Positions 21,999 through 32,454 of a stretch of 64,000 nucleotides of DNA are shown here, in pieces. Position 1 is the first letter of the stretch. Each line of letters opens with the position of its first letter. Under the pieces are notes generated by a model, which saw nothing but the letters and a program-made list of their open reading frames with translations, was not told the origin of the DNA and did no database searches. Origin of the DNA: Protopterus annectens. Lineage: Eukaryota > Chordata > Ceratodontiformes > Protopteridae. The stretch lies in assembly GCF_019279795.1 (NCBI RefSeq), contig NC_056743.1, positions 1,784,541,339 through 1,784,605,338 on the forward strand, given 5' to 3'. The position numbers and the translations under genes are program-made.

Positions 21999-24900
21999 TT
22001 ACTGACTTTTACGTATTTTATTAAAAACGTTGATCTATTTGCATGTTGGATGAGTTTATGAGTACCGTGCAGCCTGCTGCTGCTATTGTTTGTACTATTT
22101 TACTTGGACTTGTGTGCAGACAGCCGGTTTACTTGTTGGGTGATTGTGTTTGCTTAGTTCCAAATACCAGTCACTTTTGGCCCAAAACCATCAGGCATCT
22201 GCTAGAAAGCTGAAGATTAAGATGAATTTCACCTTTCAAAATGACAATGACCCCAAGCATACATCCAAATCAACAAAAGAATGGCTCCACCAGAAGAAAA
22301 ATTAAAGTTTTGGAATTGCCCAGGCAGAGCCCAGACCTAACTCCAATAGAAAACCTGTGGGGTGACCTAAAGAGGGCAATGCACAAGAGATGCCCTCACA
22401 ATCTGACAGATTTGAAGCATTTTTGCAAGGAAGAGTGGGCAAATATTGCCAAGTCAGTATGTGCCATGCTGATATATTCCTACCAAGAAGAATGAATGCT
22501 GTAATTAAATGAAAAGGTGCTTCAACAAAGTATTAGTTTAAGGGTGTGCACACTTATGCAACTAGCTTATTGTACATTTTTTATTTTTTATATTTCTCCG
22601 CTAACAGATATGTTTTTCAATTGAATTGTACAGGTTATAGGTCACATTAAAGGTAGGAAAAGTTTTGAAATGATTTATTGTGGTCTCATTTTTTTATATC
22701 ACAAAAACCTGGCATTTTAACAGGGGTGCGTAAACTTTTTGTATCCACTGTAGGAGATGTAAAATTGCATATGCTGAATACAGAAAGAAACTATATCTGG
22801 AGCTCAATATGAAGGGCAATGATGTCCCTCTAACAGCTCATTCTTCCAGAAATTTGTGAATAGAAAGGATAGTGGCTGGTGGGTGGGGATTTGAGGAGGA
22901 ATGAAAATGGACAACACAGATGGATTGTTATGGTACTTCTTTATCTGATGTTGTTACTTTTCATTCTATCCTCAACTAATGGGACAGTGTCCCCAGCTAC
23001 TTATAATCCCTGTGGACTCTAAGGAAAGCTATTCATGAGCACAGTTGAACCAAATGATGCTCTACCCCTGGAGACCAGATCCAATCTGTAATGAGTAATA
23101 GAAGTCTTGGGAGTAGCCCAAGTTGCAGCTGCACGTGTCATCCATGGATGCTCTGGAAAGAAAAACTAAAGTTGCCATGGACCTAGTTGAATGAGCTCGT
23201 ACCTGTTGTGGTAAGGTAATAGTATTGCTACAGACAAATGAAATACTATCAGTTAGCCATTTGGCTAAAGTTACCTTTGAAACTGGTTTGTCCAGTTTCA
23301 ATTCTGCAAAGGAAACAAACAACTGGTCTGTTTTCCTGAAGTCTTTCATTCTATGAAGGTAAAAACAATTGTCTGTGAACATCCAAAATATGTAACTTCA
23401 TCTTTGTTTGCAAATTTAGGAAAGAATACTGGAAAATTAATGGACCGATTGAAATTAGATTCTGACACCACCTTGGGAAGGAAGGAGGCATTAGTTCGTA
23501 GCGTCACTCCATCCATGTGAAAGATCAAGTATGGAGGTTTTGAAGACAAGGACTGAATCTCTGAAATTCATCTAGCAGAGGTAATAGCTACTAGAAAAAC
23601 AGTTATCCAAGTGAGATACTTAAGGTCACATTTAGCTGCTGGTTCAAAGGGGTGACGTATTAGAGCTTGCAGTAATAGTTTGTGATCCCAGAGGGGAGTA
23701 GGGTTCTTAAATGCAAGTACCTAGTACAAGTAGAGCACCTAGCAAGAAAGCTCTGCACAATTTGTGAAAGGTTACTGAAGAACAAATCCAGTGTGAAAAT
23801 TTGATATTGCTGCTAAATTAACTTTAATGATTGAGGAACAAGCCCCTTCTTTAAAAAGTAAGGCTAAAAGCATGAGTAGGTTATGTTTCAGAGCTGAAAA
23901 TGACTCAGCATGATTTTGTTGTGGCCAGTAAACAAATATTTTCCATTTACTTGTATAGAGTTTATGTGTTGAAGGTTTATGGAAAGATAAAAGTATATGG
24001 CGGACAGGTGATGAGAGTATAGGTTGTCTGTCTATTAATGGAACTGAAGAAGCCAGGCCCGTCAGCCTGAGGTTTGATATGTCTGGATGGTTCATGCCTG
24101 GTGGTTGAGGCAGGAGGTCCAGAGTCAGATCCAGAAACTAAGGTTGGTGAAGTACGTGAGGCCAAAGGAAGGGGAACCAAATTTGTTGAGGCTGGTAAGG
24201 TGCAATGAGGAAGACTTTGCTCTTCAACATAGTAGCTTTCTGTAGGAATTTCAGAATTAATGGGATTGGTGGGTAGGCATAAAGTAGACCAGAGGGCCAA
24301 TCGTGAAATAGAGCATCCTTTGGTGATTCCCCCTGTGGGATGATTAGGGCAAAGTAGCTGCTGCATTTGTTGTTATGGGGAGAAGCAAAAAGATTGCAGC
24401 AAGGCTGGCCCCATCAATAAAAAAACATTTCTGTCATGTTCTTGTTGAGAGACCACTCATGAGATAGAAGACTGCATCTGCTCAGTTTGTCTGCTATCAC
24501 ACTGGGCTTTCCCGGAATGTGCATTGCTGTGAGAAAGCAGTTGGATGAGATCGCCCACTGCCACACTCTGAGCACTTCTTGAAACAAGGGGTAAGATCTG
24601 GTCTCTCCTTGCTTGTTGATGTACCAAGCTACTGACATATTGTCAATTTGAATTGCAATCATCCCTGAAGGGAGAGCATTTTGAAAGACCTGCAATGCTA
24701 AAAGCACAGCTCTCATCTCTAAGACACTGACATGCAAGTTGGCCTCTTCAGGGGATAAAGTGCCTTGGACTGTTTCCCCCAGAAAATGCCCCCCACCCCA
24801 ACAGGGAAACATTTGTGGTCATTATGGTTTTGGACTGACAGGGAATGAACTGATACCCTTGTAGAACTTGATCTGACCGAATCCACCACCTTAGATCTCT

Positions 24901-27900
24901 CTTGCATATTGGAGTGATTTGTATCAGAGTTGACATGGGTTGGTAAAGTATCAACCATTGTGTTGCTAGCATCCTCTGTGAATTCTCATGTAAAATTCTA
25001 AAGGTACTAGTGTTACTGCCACTGAGTTCATTCTTAGTGGCCACCACAAAGACCATGGCATCAACGAGCACCCCTTCAGCCCAAAACGCCTTCCTCGAAG
25101 GTGGTGCCATGATCTTATCCAGTCTCCTGGGTATGGGTTCAACTTTGACAGGTTCCTTCCATGCCTACCAATAGACTAATTCAAGAAGCTTGTTGGTGGG
25201 CAGAGTAACCCAGGAGGTAGACGGACCAGTACCGAAAGACTCCAGGAATACCACTCCTCAGATGATGGGTTGCTGGATGTCAAACCACTTTTCTGCTTTA
25301 GGATCTCTAGGATGTCTCCAAATGAGACATCTTCAGGAGGTGATCGTGGGGGACCATTCACCTTCATTGAAGTCTGTATGTTTTGTGACTGCTCCTCTGG
25401 GGAGTCCAAGTGCTTCCTCTTACACATCTTCTTCCTAGGGACCTCCTTAGTCTGATGCTCTGGGGAGGTATTGGAAGAAATCAACATACCCTGTTGGGAA
25501 GCCAGGGGGGTCTGGATTGGCTATCCCTGTGGTAAAGAGTGATGAGGCTCTGAGCACAGAGACATCAAAGTTGAAAGTTGAAGATCCGAGGAGGTTGGAT
25601 CCATCCATTCTGCCAAGTCAGACAAAACCCTCCTCACAGCCTCAAAGGCAGACCACTCCACAGAAGGAGAAGACCTCGGATCTGAAAAGACAAGTTTTTG
25701 GACTGGTGTCCTCCCCACTCTGAAAACAATCTCCCCAAGTTGGAAGCTGGAGCTGAGTTAACCAGTGCAGAGATGGCTCAAATAACTTTGGAGTTGACTA
25801 ACACCTCAGATCTTACAGGGAAGCTTCCGCTCTGAGAGCTCTCAGGATCTGACTGAACCGGAGTACTCAGAGTAAGCTTCAGATCTGAAGATACTGCTAT
25901 CTTTGGATCTGAGCCAGATGGAGCCGGATGGCTCAGACCCAGGGACTCTGACACAGATGAAGGAATCAGAGGAGGAACTTGTAGTGGGGGGGTGGTGGTG
26001 GTGTGTGGTTGAAGAATGGACCATCTGACCCGAAGTGGTAGCAGCCTGTAAATCACCCATCTGATTCTGCACTGAGTGGATCTTCCACACCACTCTTATT
26101 ACATCTTCCTCCATCAAATGTCTGGAAGAATGAGTGCAAACAATAAAGGGGGATCTGGGTCAATGATGCTCTAAGAAAGGTGAGGGCACCACATCCACAG
26201 ATCTCGTTCTGGGTTGGTAAATAACCCCTGAACCAGTAGGGTTGGAAGTAGTAGAATCAGATACCATTTTTGTCGTATCCGAGGAAGTAGAGTCCATCAA
26301 TTTTTTTTCTTTTTTGGATCCAAGGGCGAGGTCAGATCCATCTTGGCTTTATTCTTGGATGGATCCAAAACCATCGTAGAATGTTTCAGAGAAGAAGTTT
26401 TTGATTGATCCCCAGATATAGCCTCTCCAAAGGCAGCAAGTAATAAGCTTGTTTTTCCATTCTACAAGTGTCCAAAGGTTGAATCCATGGCATATATAAC
26501 AATCTTCCTGAAGATGTAACAGTCCCAGACAGTACACACATACAGTGAGCATCAGACACGAAAGTTTGTACCCACACTTAACACATTTTTAAAACCCGGC
26601 GGGGCCTACTTCCGCCATAACAGAAAATATAAAAAAGGTGAAAAGACAAAATTTAACAAAAAATAGATAGATTTTTTTATATATTAGGAGAAAGAAAAAC
26701 TACCAGCAATGGTAGTAAAAAAGGTCTACACCAAGTGTAGAAAGAAAGTAAATACTAACAATAGTATTAACAATGGCCGAGTTGGATCCAGGTAATTGGA
26801 TATGAACCTATCAGATGAGGACACAATGAAAACTGGCATCATATCATATATTAGCAAATGGGAAAGTTATTCTAGTTGGTGTCAAAAGCATAACCATCGC
26901 CCGTTCAGGGCTAGTTGTTCTCTGGTTTTACAATCTGTGCAAATTACTATCCTATGGCCTTTCTTATTCCACTGTCAATGCTCATCTATTGGCCATTTCA
27001 GCATGTCTGCCCATGGATCCTCCTCTTTCAATGTAGTCTCATGCCAAAATGTTCTTGAAAGGAATTTTGCTTAAGAGGCTTCCAAGAAAACTGGTGGCCT
27101 TCCTTGGGATATTAATTTTGTGTTAGAGAAGCTAACATTTGCTCCATTTGAACCAGCTAATTTTTCTAAGTTGAGGCTCTTGTCATGAACAGTTTTACTG
27201 ATTAGTTACACCACTACAAGAAGGGTATCTGAGTTGCAAGCCCTTATGGTGAGTCAAACCTATCTTTTTTCCATAGGGGCAAGGTTTCTTTGAGAGCTAA
27301 TCCTTCTTTTATGCCTTAAGTGGCATCAGAGTTTACTTTAAGCCAAACTGTCCATATTTGGGTTTTCTTTCCTGAACCTAGGAATGAGGGAGAAAGGATA
27401 CTCCATACGTTGGATGTCCACAGATAACTCACGTACTATCTTGACAGAACTAAATATTTTAGATGTTCAGATCAACTGTTCATTTCTTGTGACGGTAAGA
27501 AGAAAGGACGACCTGTGTCAAAATAGACTATTTCTAAATGGTTGTCTAAGGCTATTACATTTTGTTATACTCACTATAACAAAACTATTACAGGCAGGGT
27601 CAAGGCCCACTCTACCAGGTTCTTGGATTCATCTATGGCTTTTTTGGAAAGGGCTGGAATCCAGAAGTATTCTAGAAGCTGCTACTTTGTCCTCTAAACA
27701 TATGCTCCCCTGTGATACACAGCTTGATTCCTTTTCTAGATCTAGATCAAGCTTTGCTAGGATCATTATCCCTGGGCTCCTGGACTCGTCTCCTTCCCCC
27801 TCCCAAGTGAGGCTAGCTACGGTAATCTACCCATATAGCTCAGGCTACTGCAGCAGTGATTAATATGATGAACATAATACAGTTGTGTAACGGTATTACC

Positions 27901-28278
27901 AAAATACTAGATGTTTGAATGATCATTACCACAGCAGCCAATCCCTCCCTCCCTCCATCCCCCTTGTTTTTTGTGCGTTTTTCATGCCAGGGTGTGGACA
28001 TTTATGTTTTTTTGTTGTTCCTAGCATTATCCGTTCAGGGCTCAGCCTCTCTCTCTCTCTGCTGGCAGGAATGCTCTGAAGCGCTTCGTGCCCAAACTTG
28101 TCTTTTAATCAGCTCAGCTTGAGCTGCCTGACAGTTTGGGTGCATGGAAGGTGCCCCAAAACATTTTAAGCTTGCCAGCTGTTACATCCTTGGGAGGATA
28201 TAAATCATATGGTTAAGGCTACTGCAGCAGTGATCATTCGAACATCTACTGTTATGGTAAGTTTTACTTGCACAACTG

Positions 28279-28499
28279 AACTTTCCCTGTCTTTTAGGAC
28301 TTTCTTTTTCATATCATGTTGCTTCTTTTTGGAAGGGATATCCTCTCTACTCTGCAGCTGCTCTAAATCTGCAGACATGGCAGGTTAGTCTAATAAGGCC
28401 ACAGGTCTCTTTTTGGTCTAACATTCCTGGAGGGCTTCATGTCTTCAAAGTCTTAGGATGAAAACCTAGCAAATACTTCAATTAGCCACATTACACTCC
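28279..28499. other. Short unassigned spacer
   Basis: Sequence between the end of DIRS A and the start of DIRS D. No feature is recognised. Confidence 0.5.
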
Positions 28500-29165
28500 A
28501 GAAAGTACAGTTTTGTACCTACCATAAATGTAGATGTTCCAGTGCTAATACAGCTGCAATCATAACAGACGGGTTCTCCTGCCGTCAGGTGGGTCCTCGT
28601 TCGGCCGAATTCCAAAGTCTAGGTCCGGCGTCGGTTGTCGTCGCTTCTTCCCTGACGTCAGTGCAAAAGGGGTATAAAAGAACCAGCCGACGCCATTTTA
28701 TTCCATCTTTCTTGCCGCGCGGTGCCCGAAGCAGAAGCAGTTCGCAAGTGCCGGTCGGCCTGCTCCTGAGATTACGAAAAATTTGGAAAACCGAAGTCTT
28801 TTTAAAAGCTAAGTACCCCGTTGGGGAAACTTTTCTTGCCTCAGACCGATGTCAGACAAAGTTAATAATTGTATTTCTTGTGGGAAGCAAATATCGCATA
28901 AGGATTTCCATTCCCTCTGTATACCTTGTTTAGGCCCAGCCCACGACGTCTCGGTCTGTCACTGTTGTGCTACATTCAACAAACGCACTATTAAGCGTCG
29001 GGCGGAGTTCGCCCAACATTTATTTGGGAAAGCATTTAACTATACCATGTCGTCGGATACTCCGACACCGGTTTTGTCTAAAAAACTCAAAGACAAGGAC
29101 CGACACTCAAGGTCCGCGGCCTCTACCGACACCACGCCAAAGCCGACTACACTCAAGCACACATG
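28500..29165 (+). mobile_element. DIRS element D, 5'-end fragment (fossil)
   Basis: Plus-strand 5' end of a family-1 DIRS: terminal repeat from 28502 ('aaagtacagttttgtacctacc'), CRE and TATA box, leader with 'gacgccattttattcc', then the beginning of gag from 28849. The gag start carries a Cys-rich knuckle (NCISCGKQ...H..LCIPCLG...CHCC) and a basic stretch. Sequence similarity to the corresponding part of F is high, so it is comparatively young. Only the first 0.67 kb is present. Confidence 0.82.
28653..28680 (+). promoter_or_regulatory. DIRS promoter: CRE (TGACGTCA) and TATA box
   Basis: A perfect palindromic CRE octamer lies at 28653-28660 and TATAAAAG at 28673-28680, 12 bp apart. Transcription would start about 30 bp downstream in the leader, before the gag ATG at 28849. 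The same pair is found in DIRS F (CRE 39297-39304, TATA 39278-39285, minus strand). The CRE alone is conserved at G (43486-43493) and H (49387-49394 and 54535-54542). Confidence 0.6.
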
Positions 29166-29550
29166 ACAACTTTGTTGAGGTAGTCTCTGCATGTTGATTT
29201 ACTTACCAAATGTCTGCAAATCTGCATGACAAAATACAGTCTAACAAATTCCAAAAATGAAAACGGGAAGAAATTGCAACATAGGACTGTGACTCTCTCA
29301 AAGTGAACATGTAATGCAGTAAGAAAGAACTAAGGATGACATGGGTTGCTATCACCTATACAGCAGGTACATGAAGACATCCAAGGTAAGGCAGTCATGA
29401 GAGAAGAATGATTAGCTCAGAAAATTAGGCCAAACATCAAACCTAACCAGTGGCACAGACCTCCTTATAGTGGTGACTGCAAAAGAGACCCAAGAAAAAC
29501 ATACGCTGTGTGAGTGCCATAACAACCATTCAAGTTATAGGGAGAAAAAA
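29166..29550. other. Unassigned intron sequence
   Basis: No element or coding signal is recognised between DIRS D and the long hairpin. Confidence 0.5.
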
Positions 29551-29710
29551 CGGAAAGTTCATTTTAACTGTTATTACAAACCAGATGAGCGCTTTCATCC
29601 GATTAAGATTCAATGGACTTCATCAGATTTGATGAAGTCCACTGAATCCTAATTGGACGAAAGCGCTCATCTGGTTTGTAATAAACAAAACAGTTACAAC
29701 GAACTTTCTG
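29551..29710. repeat. 160-bp near-perfect inverted repeat with opposed hammerhead-like cores
   Basis: The arms 29551-29627 and 29628-29710 pair almost without a loop; the mismatches and one small gap near 29576/29685 are minor. The minus strand of the left arm (29626-29589) reads CTGATGA, A, GTCC, loop, GGAT, GAAA, GCGC. The plus strand of the right arm (29629-29666) reads TTGATGA, A, GTCC, loop, GGAC, GAAA, GCGC. Both follow the hammerhead order, with stem II GTCC/GGA(C/T). The layout matches the Penelope terminal motifs elsewhere in the window, so it is likely a Penelope-derived head-to-head pair of terminal repeats or a small foldback element. Confidence 0.75.
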
Positions 29711-30639
29711 TCTTTTCAGTTTATTTTTATTTGTTTATTTTTTATGTTTGTTACTTTTGATTTTTGTTATTTTGTATGTTATGGGGAGACACTAACAGAA
29801 TGTACTTCCTCCAGAGTGCTGGACATTTTGTTCTTGCTAGCATTTTCATACATGAGGACAATGTATTTCGGTAATATTGATATAAAAATGGGCTATTGCA
29901 ATTTCGATGCATGTCCATATACTGCCAGTAGTCCGTTAATAGGATGGACCAACTTGGCTGTAATAATGAATATTATACCTTTCCTCCTGTACATGAGCTA
30001 AAATGGTCAAACACTGTCAGCAGGCCAGGCAGGAGACTGTCCTAATCCAAAACACATCCTGAAGATTAATCATCACTACTATTTGAAATTTAAAATACTA
30101 GTTTTAAAGATATAAAGCACAGAGATCTGTTTATGTGATGTATACATACAATTAGTGATTACATAATTATTAATTGTTATTAATTTATTTCCTTATGTAG
30201 TCCTCCTACAATGACTCCATCTTTTGTTTCTTCTCAGTTCTGGTTTTCCTAGTCTGACCATCTCTTTCTCCATATTTTCAATTATTCAATTATTTTAAAT
30301 AGGTAACTTCAAGTTGGAGTTGAAGTTACCCATTTAAATAAGTAACTTCTGCTCCAACTTGTCCACTCACCTGTGACTATCACCAAGGCTGCATATGCAG
30401 CTTAAGCCCCTTCTATGACCAGCATACTGGTATTGGGGATGCTGTGAAAGTGTAGCAAATGTCTTATGTTTACCTAAAAGCCTTTGTTCCTATCAAATAA
30501 AAAAAAATAAGAAATGTAAATACTCATTCAACTGGAGGCAAGGATCTCACTAACTCCATCTATCAGTAAACAGCGCACCTTTACTTCATAAAAACCCAAC
30601 ACTAAACCCTACTCATTCTGAGGTTTTAAATAAATCATT
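29711..30639. other. Unassigned; small palindrome at 30302-30330
   Basis: AT-rich intron sequence. An 11-bp inverted repeat GGTAACTTCAA with a 7-base spacer lies at 30302-30330. Nothing else is recognised. Confidence 0.5.
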
Positions 30640-31210
30640 ACCAACACCTCCTAAACACCATATTAGCAAACCACGGACACAGAGGAATTCTGCACCTACA
30701 CCTGTACCCTTAACCTTCAAGAAGAGTCACCCTGGCAATGTGCCTATACCCCTAAGGTCTTCAGAGCCCACAGCCACCTTCAACAATGTCCATGTCACTG
30801 GCGACTCCACAGTCAGCCAACACTGATATTCCTCTGACCAGGATTCATGATGTGACATGATTCATAGGGTTTCTCCATTACCCCAAATACAAATATGTCC
30901 ATTGCTGTGCAGAGAGACATGATCAAGCTTTCATGCACGTGTCCATGGCAAAAATATACTTGTCTTGGGCAGTATCTTGCAATTTCTGAGAATGATGTCA
31001 TAGTTAAAAGACAAAATAATTGACTTTAACAATTACTGGTGTCACTCCAGGAGGGACTTTATATCTGTAAGATGCTGCAGTATGGTCTCACTTCTCACCA
31101 TCCAAGCCAAGCCATTAGAAAAATCATTATGTGGCAGCCAGGGGTTCTTGTCATTCCCAGTCATCTTCATTCCTCACCCCCTCCCCAAATTTTCATAGCT
31201 TTCCTCTGTG
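30640..31210 (+). mobile_element. Decayed CR1 ORF1 (esterase region) remnant
   Basis: At about 30795-30840 a plus-strand frame gives VTGDSTVSQ-TDIPLTR, close to VIGDFIVRHTDVPLTR of the CR1 ORF1 at 6991-7890. Further on (about 31015-31050), sequence resembling the F-NN---WCHS segment follows. Here the esterase block I keeps Ser (GDS), where the long copy reads GDF. Frames are broken and ends unclear. It probably is a second copy of the same CR1 family. Confidence 0.5.
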
Positions 31211-31575
31211 TAGATTTAACTTGAGGATACCTAGTGGAAAATCACTGTCAGTATCCCATTTATCAGTGAAGATGTACACAGACTGCAGTTTCAAATAATA
31301 TGTGTTTAAAAAGCTTAATATCCCCCACAACATAACTGTCATAACAACAAGCAGGGTAACCTGATAGGGTTTGAATCTCTCTGCCAGTCAGACATCAATT
31401 ATATTGCTGTCTGTTTCACAAGTAGCACTGAGGTCCATTAAGTGACACATTTCTAACAAAACATGATTTAAAATGCAGAGATTACCTTTGAGGCACAGTA
31501 GATTCTATACTTTTTCATTAATACATTAAAAAAACAGTTAAGACCAGTTTAAACAGTGATTCATGTCAAGCTTAC

Positions 31576-31773
31576 CATCCTCAAAGTGTCCGTTTTTTGC
31601 GAAGCTTGTGAATGCTTTCCCTCCTACTGAAGTTAAAGTGACCTGACTGGTCCAAGGTGGTTTCTTTACAAATTTTCCCTGGGATGCACTAACTAGTTCC
31701 GGGAAGTCATCAGCAAACGAAGGTGGGAGAGAGGATTCATAACAGTCCGGCTCAGTGTACATCAACTGATTCC
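31576..31773 (-). CDS. DNASE2: DNase II family gene, internal coding exon (exon 5)
   Basis: This exon encodes about 65 residues, from NQLMYTEPDCYESSL through WTSQVTLTS to SFAKNGHFED, matching the mammalian DNASE2 stretch from QLTYTYPW to SFAKF. The minus-strand acceptor is tttgcag, ending at 31774; the exon starts with GG, completing a Gly codon as expected after the SKM-G junction of the family. The donor is G|GTAAGC at 31576/31575, leaving one base that joins the last exon to give Asp (FED-D-LYSG), exactly as in the human gene. Length is 198 nt. It lies about 29.2 kb upstream of the last exon. An earlier in-frame Met exists only in intron sequence and is not used. Exons 1-4 were not found and probably lie to the right of the window. 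Confidence 0.87.
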
Positions 31774-32151
31774 CTGCAAAAAGGCACAGGTTCATAAGGT
31801 AAGCAAGATAGAACAGCTGCAGGGCTATGTGCTTGAAATACCATTGTTCTGTAAGACCAGTAATGTACACTTTGCTTTCTTACCTTTGTTTAAATGTCAG
31901 GTCTAAATGTGTACATTTATTAAAATTAACAGCACACAGTGCATAAATGCTCTTTTCCCTAACAAAGCACTATGAGCCCAAGTTTTATCATTTTAACTCT
32001 GCTGCTTACATCACACTGTTTACATAACGCACAGCATTACTGCCAAATCAGGTTTAAATAATGGCACACTTCTATGCCTGTACAATAGCTATATCAAATG
32101 AATGGAACATAACCTCAGGTTAATTTATGGCAATGAAGACCTTTTGAGAAA
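31774..32151 (-). other. Start of DNase II intron 4 (3' part), no element
   Basis: Polypyrimidine tract and acceptor of exon 5 (minus strand), then ordinary AT-rich intron sequence until DIRS E. No coding sequence is recognised. Confidence 0.55.
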
Positions 32152-32454
32152 AATAAGTTATGTACTCATCATAACGTTCCATGTAGGTAGTCCATCTCAC
32201 CCATTTTTACATATGGGTTCGGAGCTGATCCTCGGCTCCGACTCGGCCGATTTACAAGCTGGAAGACTTCTGGTTGGCTTGTGGCTAAGCAGGTATCCCA
32301 TGGTGCACCAGTACAATACCCAGATCTTGTTTGCTGCAAACTAGAATAATAACCATAAAAACAACCAATACTAAAGGGTCTCCACAACCAAGGGCAACCG
32401 AAGTATTACTTCCAGGATGGGGGCAGGAGGGCGGATTGGAAAAATGAAGGGTGA

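Larger units (their letters stand above)
20979..22155 (+). mobile_element. Penelope-like element fragment with 14-bp target duplication
   Basis: A 1.18-kb insertion inside Tc1 copy 2. The 14 bases agttccaaatacca flank it at 20965-20978 and 22156-22169, and Tc1 sequence continues across. Plus-strand coding begins near 21035 (EINVLNMGLSFIP, typical of the Penelope N-terminal part). The frame 21172-21786 reads SIVARPADKGSTTVVMDRS and FQGLPKVHKNS...PFRPIVAG, both Penelope RT signatures. The next frame, 21771-21992, has YILVTLDVVPLFTTIPN (RT motif A). The catalytic YADD region and GIY-YIG domain are absent. After 21960 the sequence passes into a 3'-type region with a hammerhead-like core. It is dead. 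Confidence 0.85.
20345..22495 (+). pseudogene. Tc1-like transposase, broken (copy 2)
   Basis: Same family as copy 1. The start is ATG 20345 (MVRREHTKHQRDLL). LWPDETMLNF (about 20780) keeps the first catalytic Asp, which copy 1 has lost. After the Penelope insertion (20979-22155) the gene continues with FTFQNDNDPKHTSKSTKEW (about 22230) and [25 protein letters not shown] (about 22330, residues shown in part of the motif), giving the second Asp and the Glu at DD34E spacing. Several frame changes and stops plus the insertion make it dead. The two copies carry different lesions, so they decayed independently. Confidence 0.85.
19966..22750 (+). mobile_element. Tc1-like DNA transposon copy 2, TA-flanked, split by a Penelope element
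   Basis: This copy has well-preserved ends. The left starts CAGTG at 19966 after TA (19964-19965), and the right ends CACTG at 22750 before TA (22751-22752), the normal TA duplication. TIRs are about 240 bp: 'acccctgttaaaatg.caggtttttgtgat' near 20000 and its inverse near 22700. An inner block 'gtgtgcacacccttaaact' near 20168 is inverted near 22540. The broken transposase lies at 20345-20964 and 22170-22495. It is inserted in the 3' terminal repeat of DIRS B. Confidence 0.9.
19731..26836 (-). mobile_element. DIRS element B, minus strand, inside A, split by Tc1 copy 2 (fossil)
   Basis: Broken DIRS of the same family as element E. Reading leftwards from its 5' side: 5' terminal repeat at about 26560-26836; gag (about 24960-26560, with a C-x2-C...C-x2-C knuckle near 26500); RNase H (about 24400-24960); tyrosine recombinase (about 23062-24170, with the H-S-T-R active-site patch). 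The internal complementary region is at about 22880-23000. The 3' terminal repeat lies at 19731-19965 plus 22751-22880, separated by Tc1. The ends read 'aagttatgtact.accataacg', as in element E. No RT is recognised. Both ends match each other as inverted repeats, so the insertion borders in A are well placed. It has many breaks. Confidence 0.78.
17100..28278 (+). mobile_element. DIRS element A, plus strand, split by element B (fossil)
   Basis: Broken DIRS of a third type. Order: gag-like C-terminal region (about 17300-17990); RT (about 17990-18830, with a GKGFYSKMFLVPK patch); RNase H and connector (about 18850-19730); the start of the tyrosine-recombinase region at 19700-19731. Element B then intervenes. 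The recombinase resumes at about 26837-27740, including the active-site HSTR patch near 27600. An internal complementary region lies at 27830-27945. The right terminal repeat ends near 28278, and its last 50 bases are the inverse of the internal region. The left terminal repeat is not seen. It has many breaks and is older than B, its Tc1 and its Penelope, which are nested in it. Confidence 0.72.
2336..31575 (-). other. DNase II intron 5 (about 29.2 kb, transposon-filled)
   Basis: The intron is bounded by a GT donor at 31575-31574 and an AG acceptor at 2337-2336, both in matching phase. It contains the LINE pile at about 3.3-15.9 kb, nested DIRS elements at 16.3-28.3 kb, a DIRS 5' fragment, a long hairpin and a CR1 ORF1 remnant. 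In mammals the entire DNASE2 gene is only a few kilobases, so the expansion is due to insertion. Intron 4 starts at 31774 and continues past the right edge of the window. Confidence 0.85.

Noticed and set aside
28849-29166. Frame with Cys-rich motif as a host zinc-finger gene
   Set aside because: Same sequence begins the gag of DIRS F, G and H, so it is the DIRS gag start.
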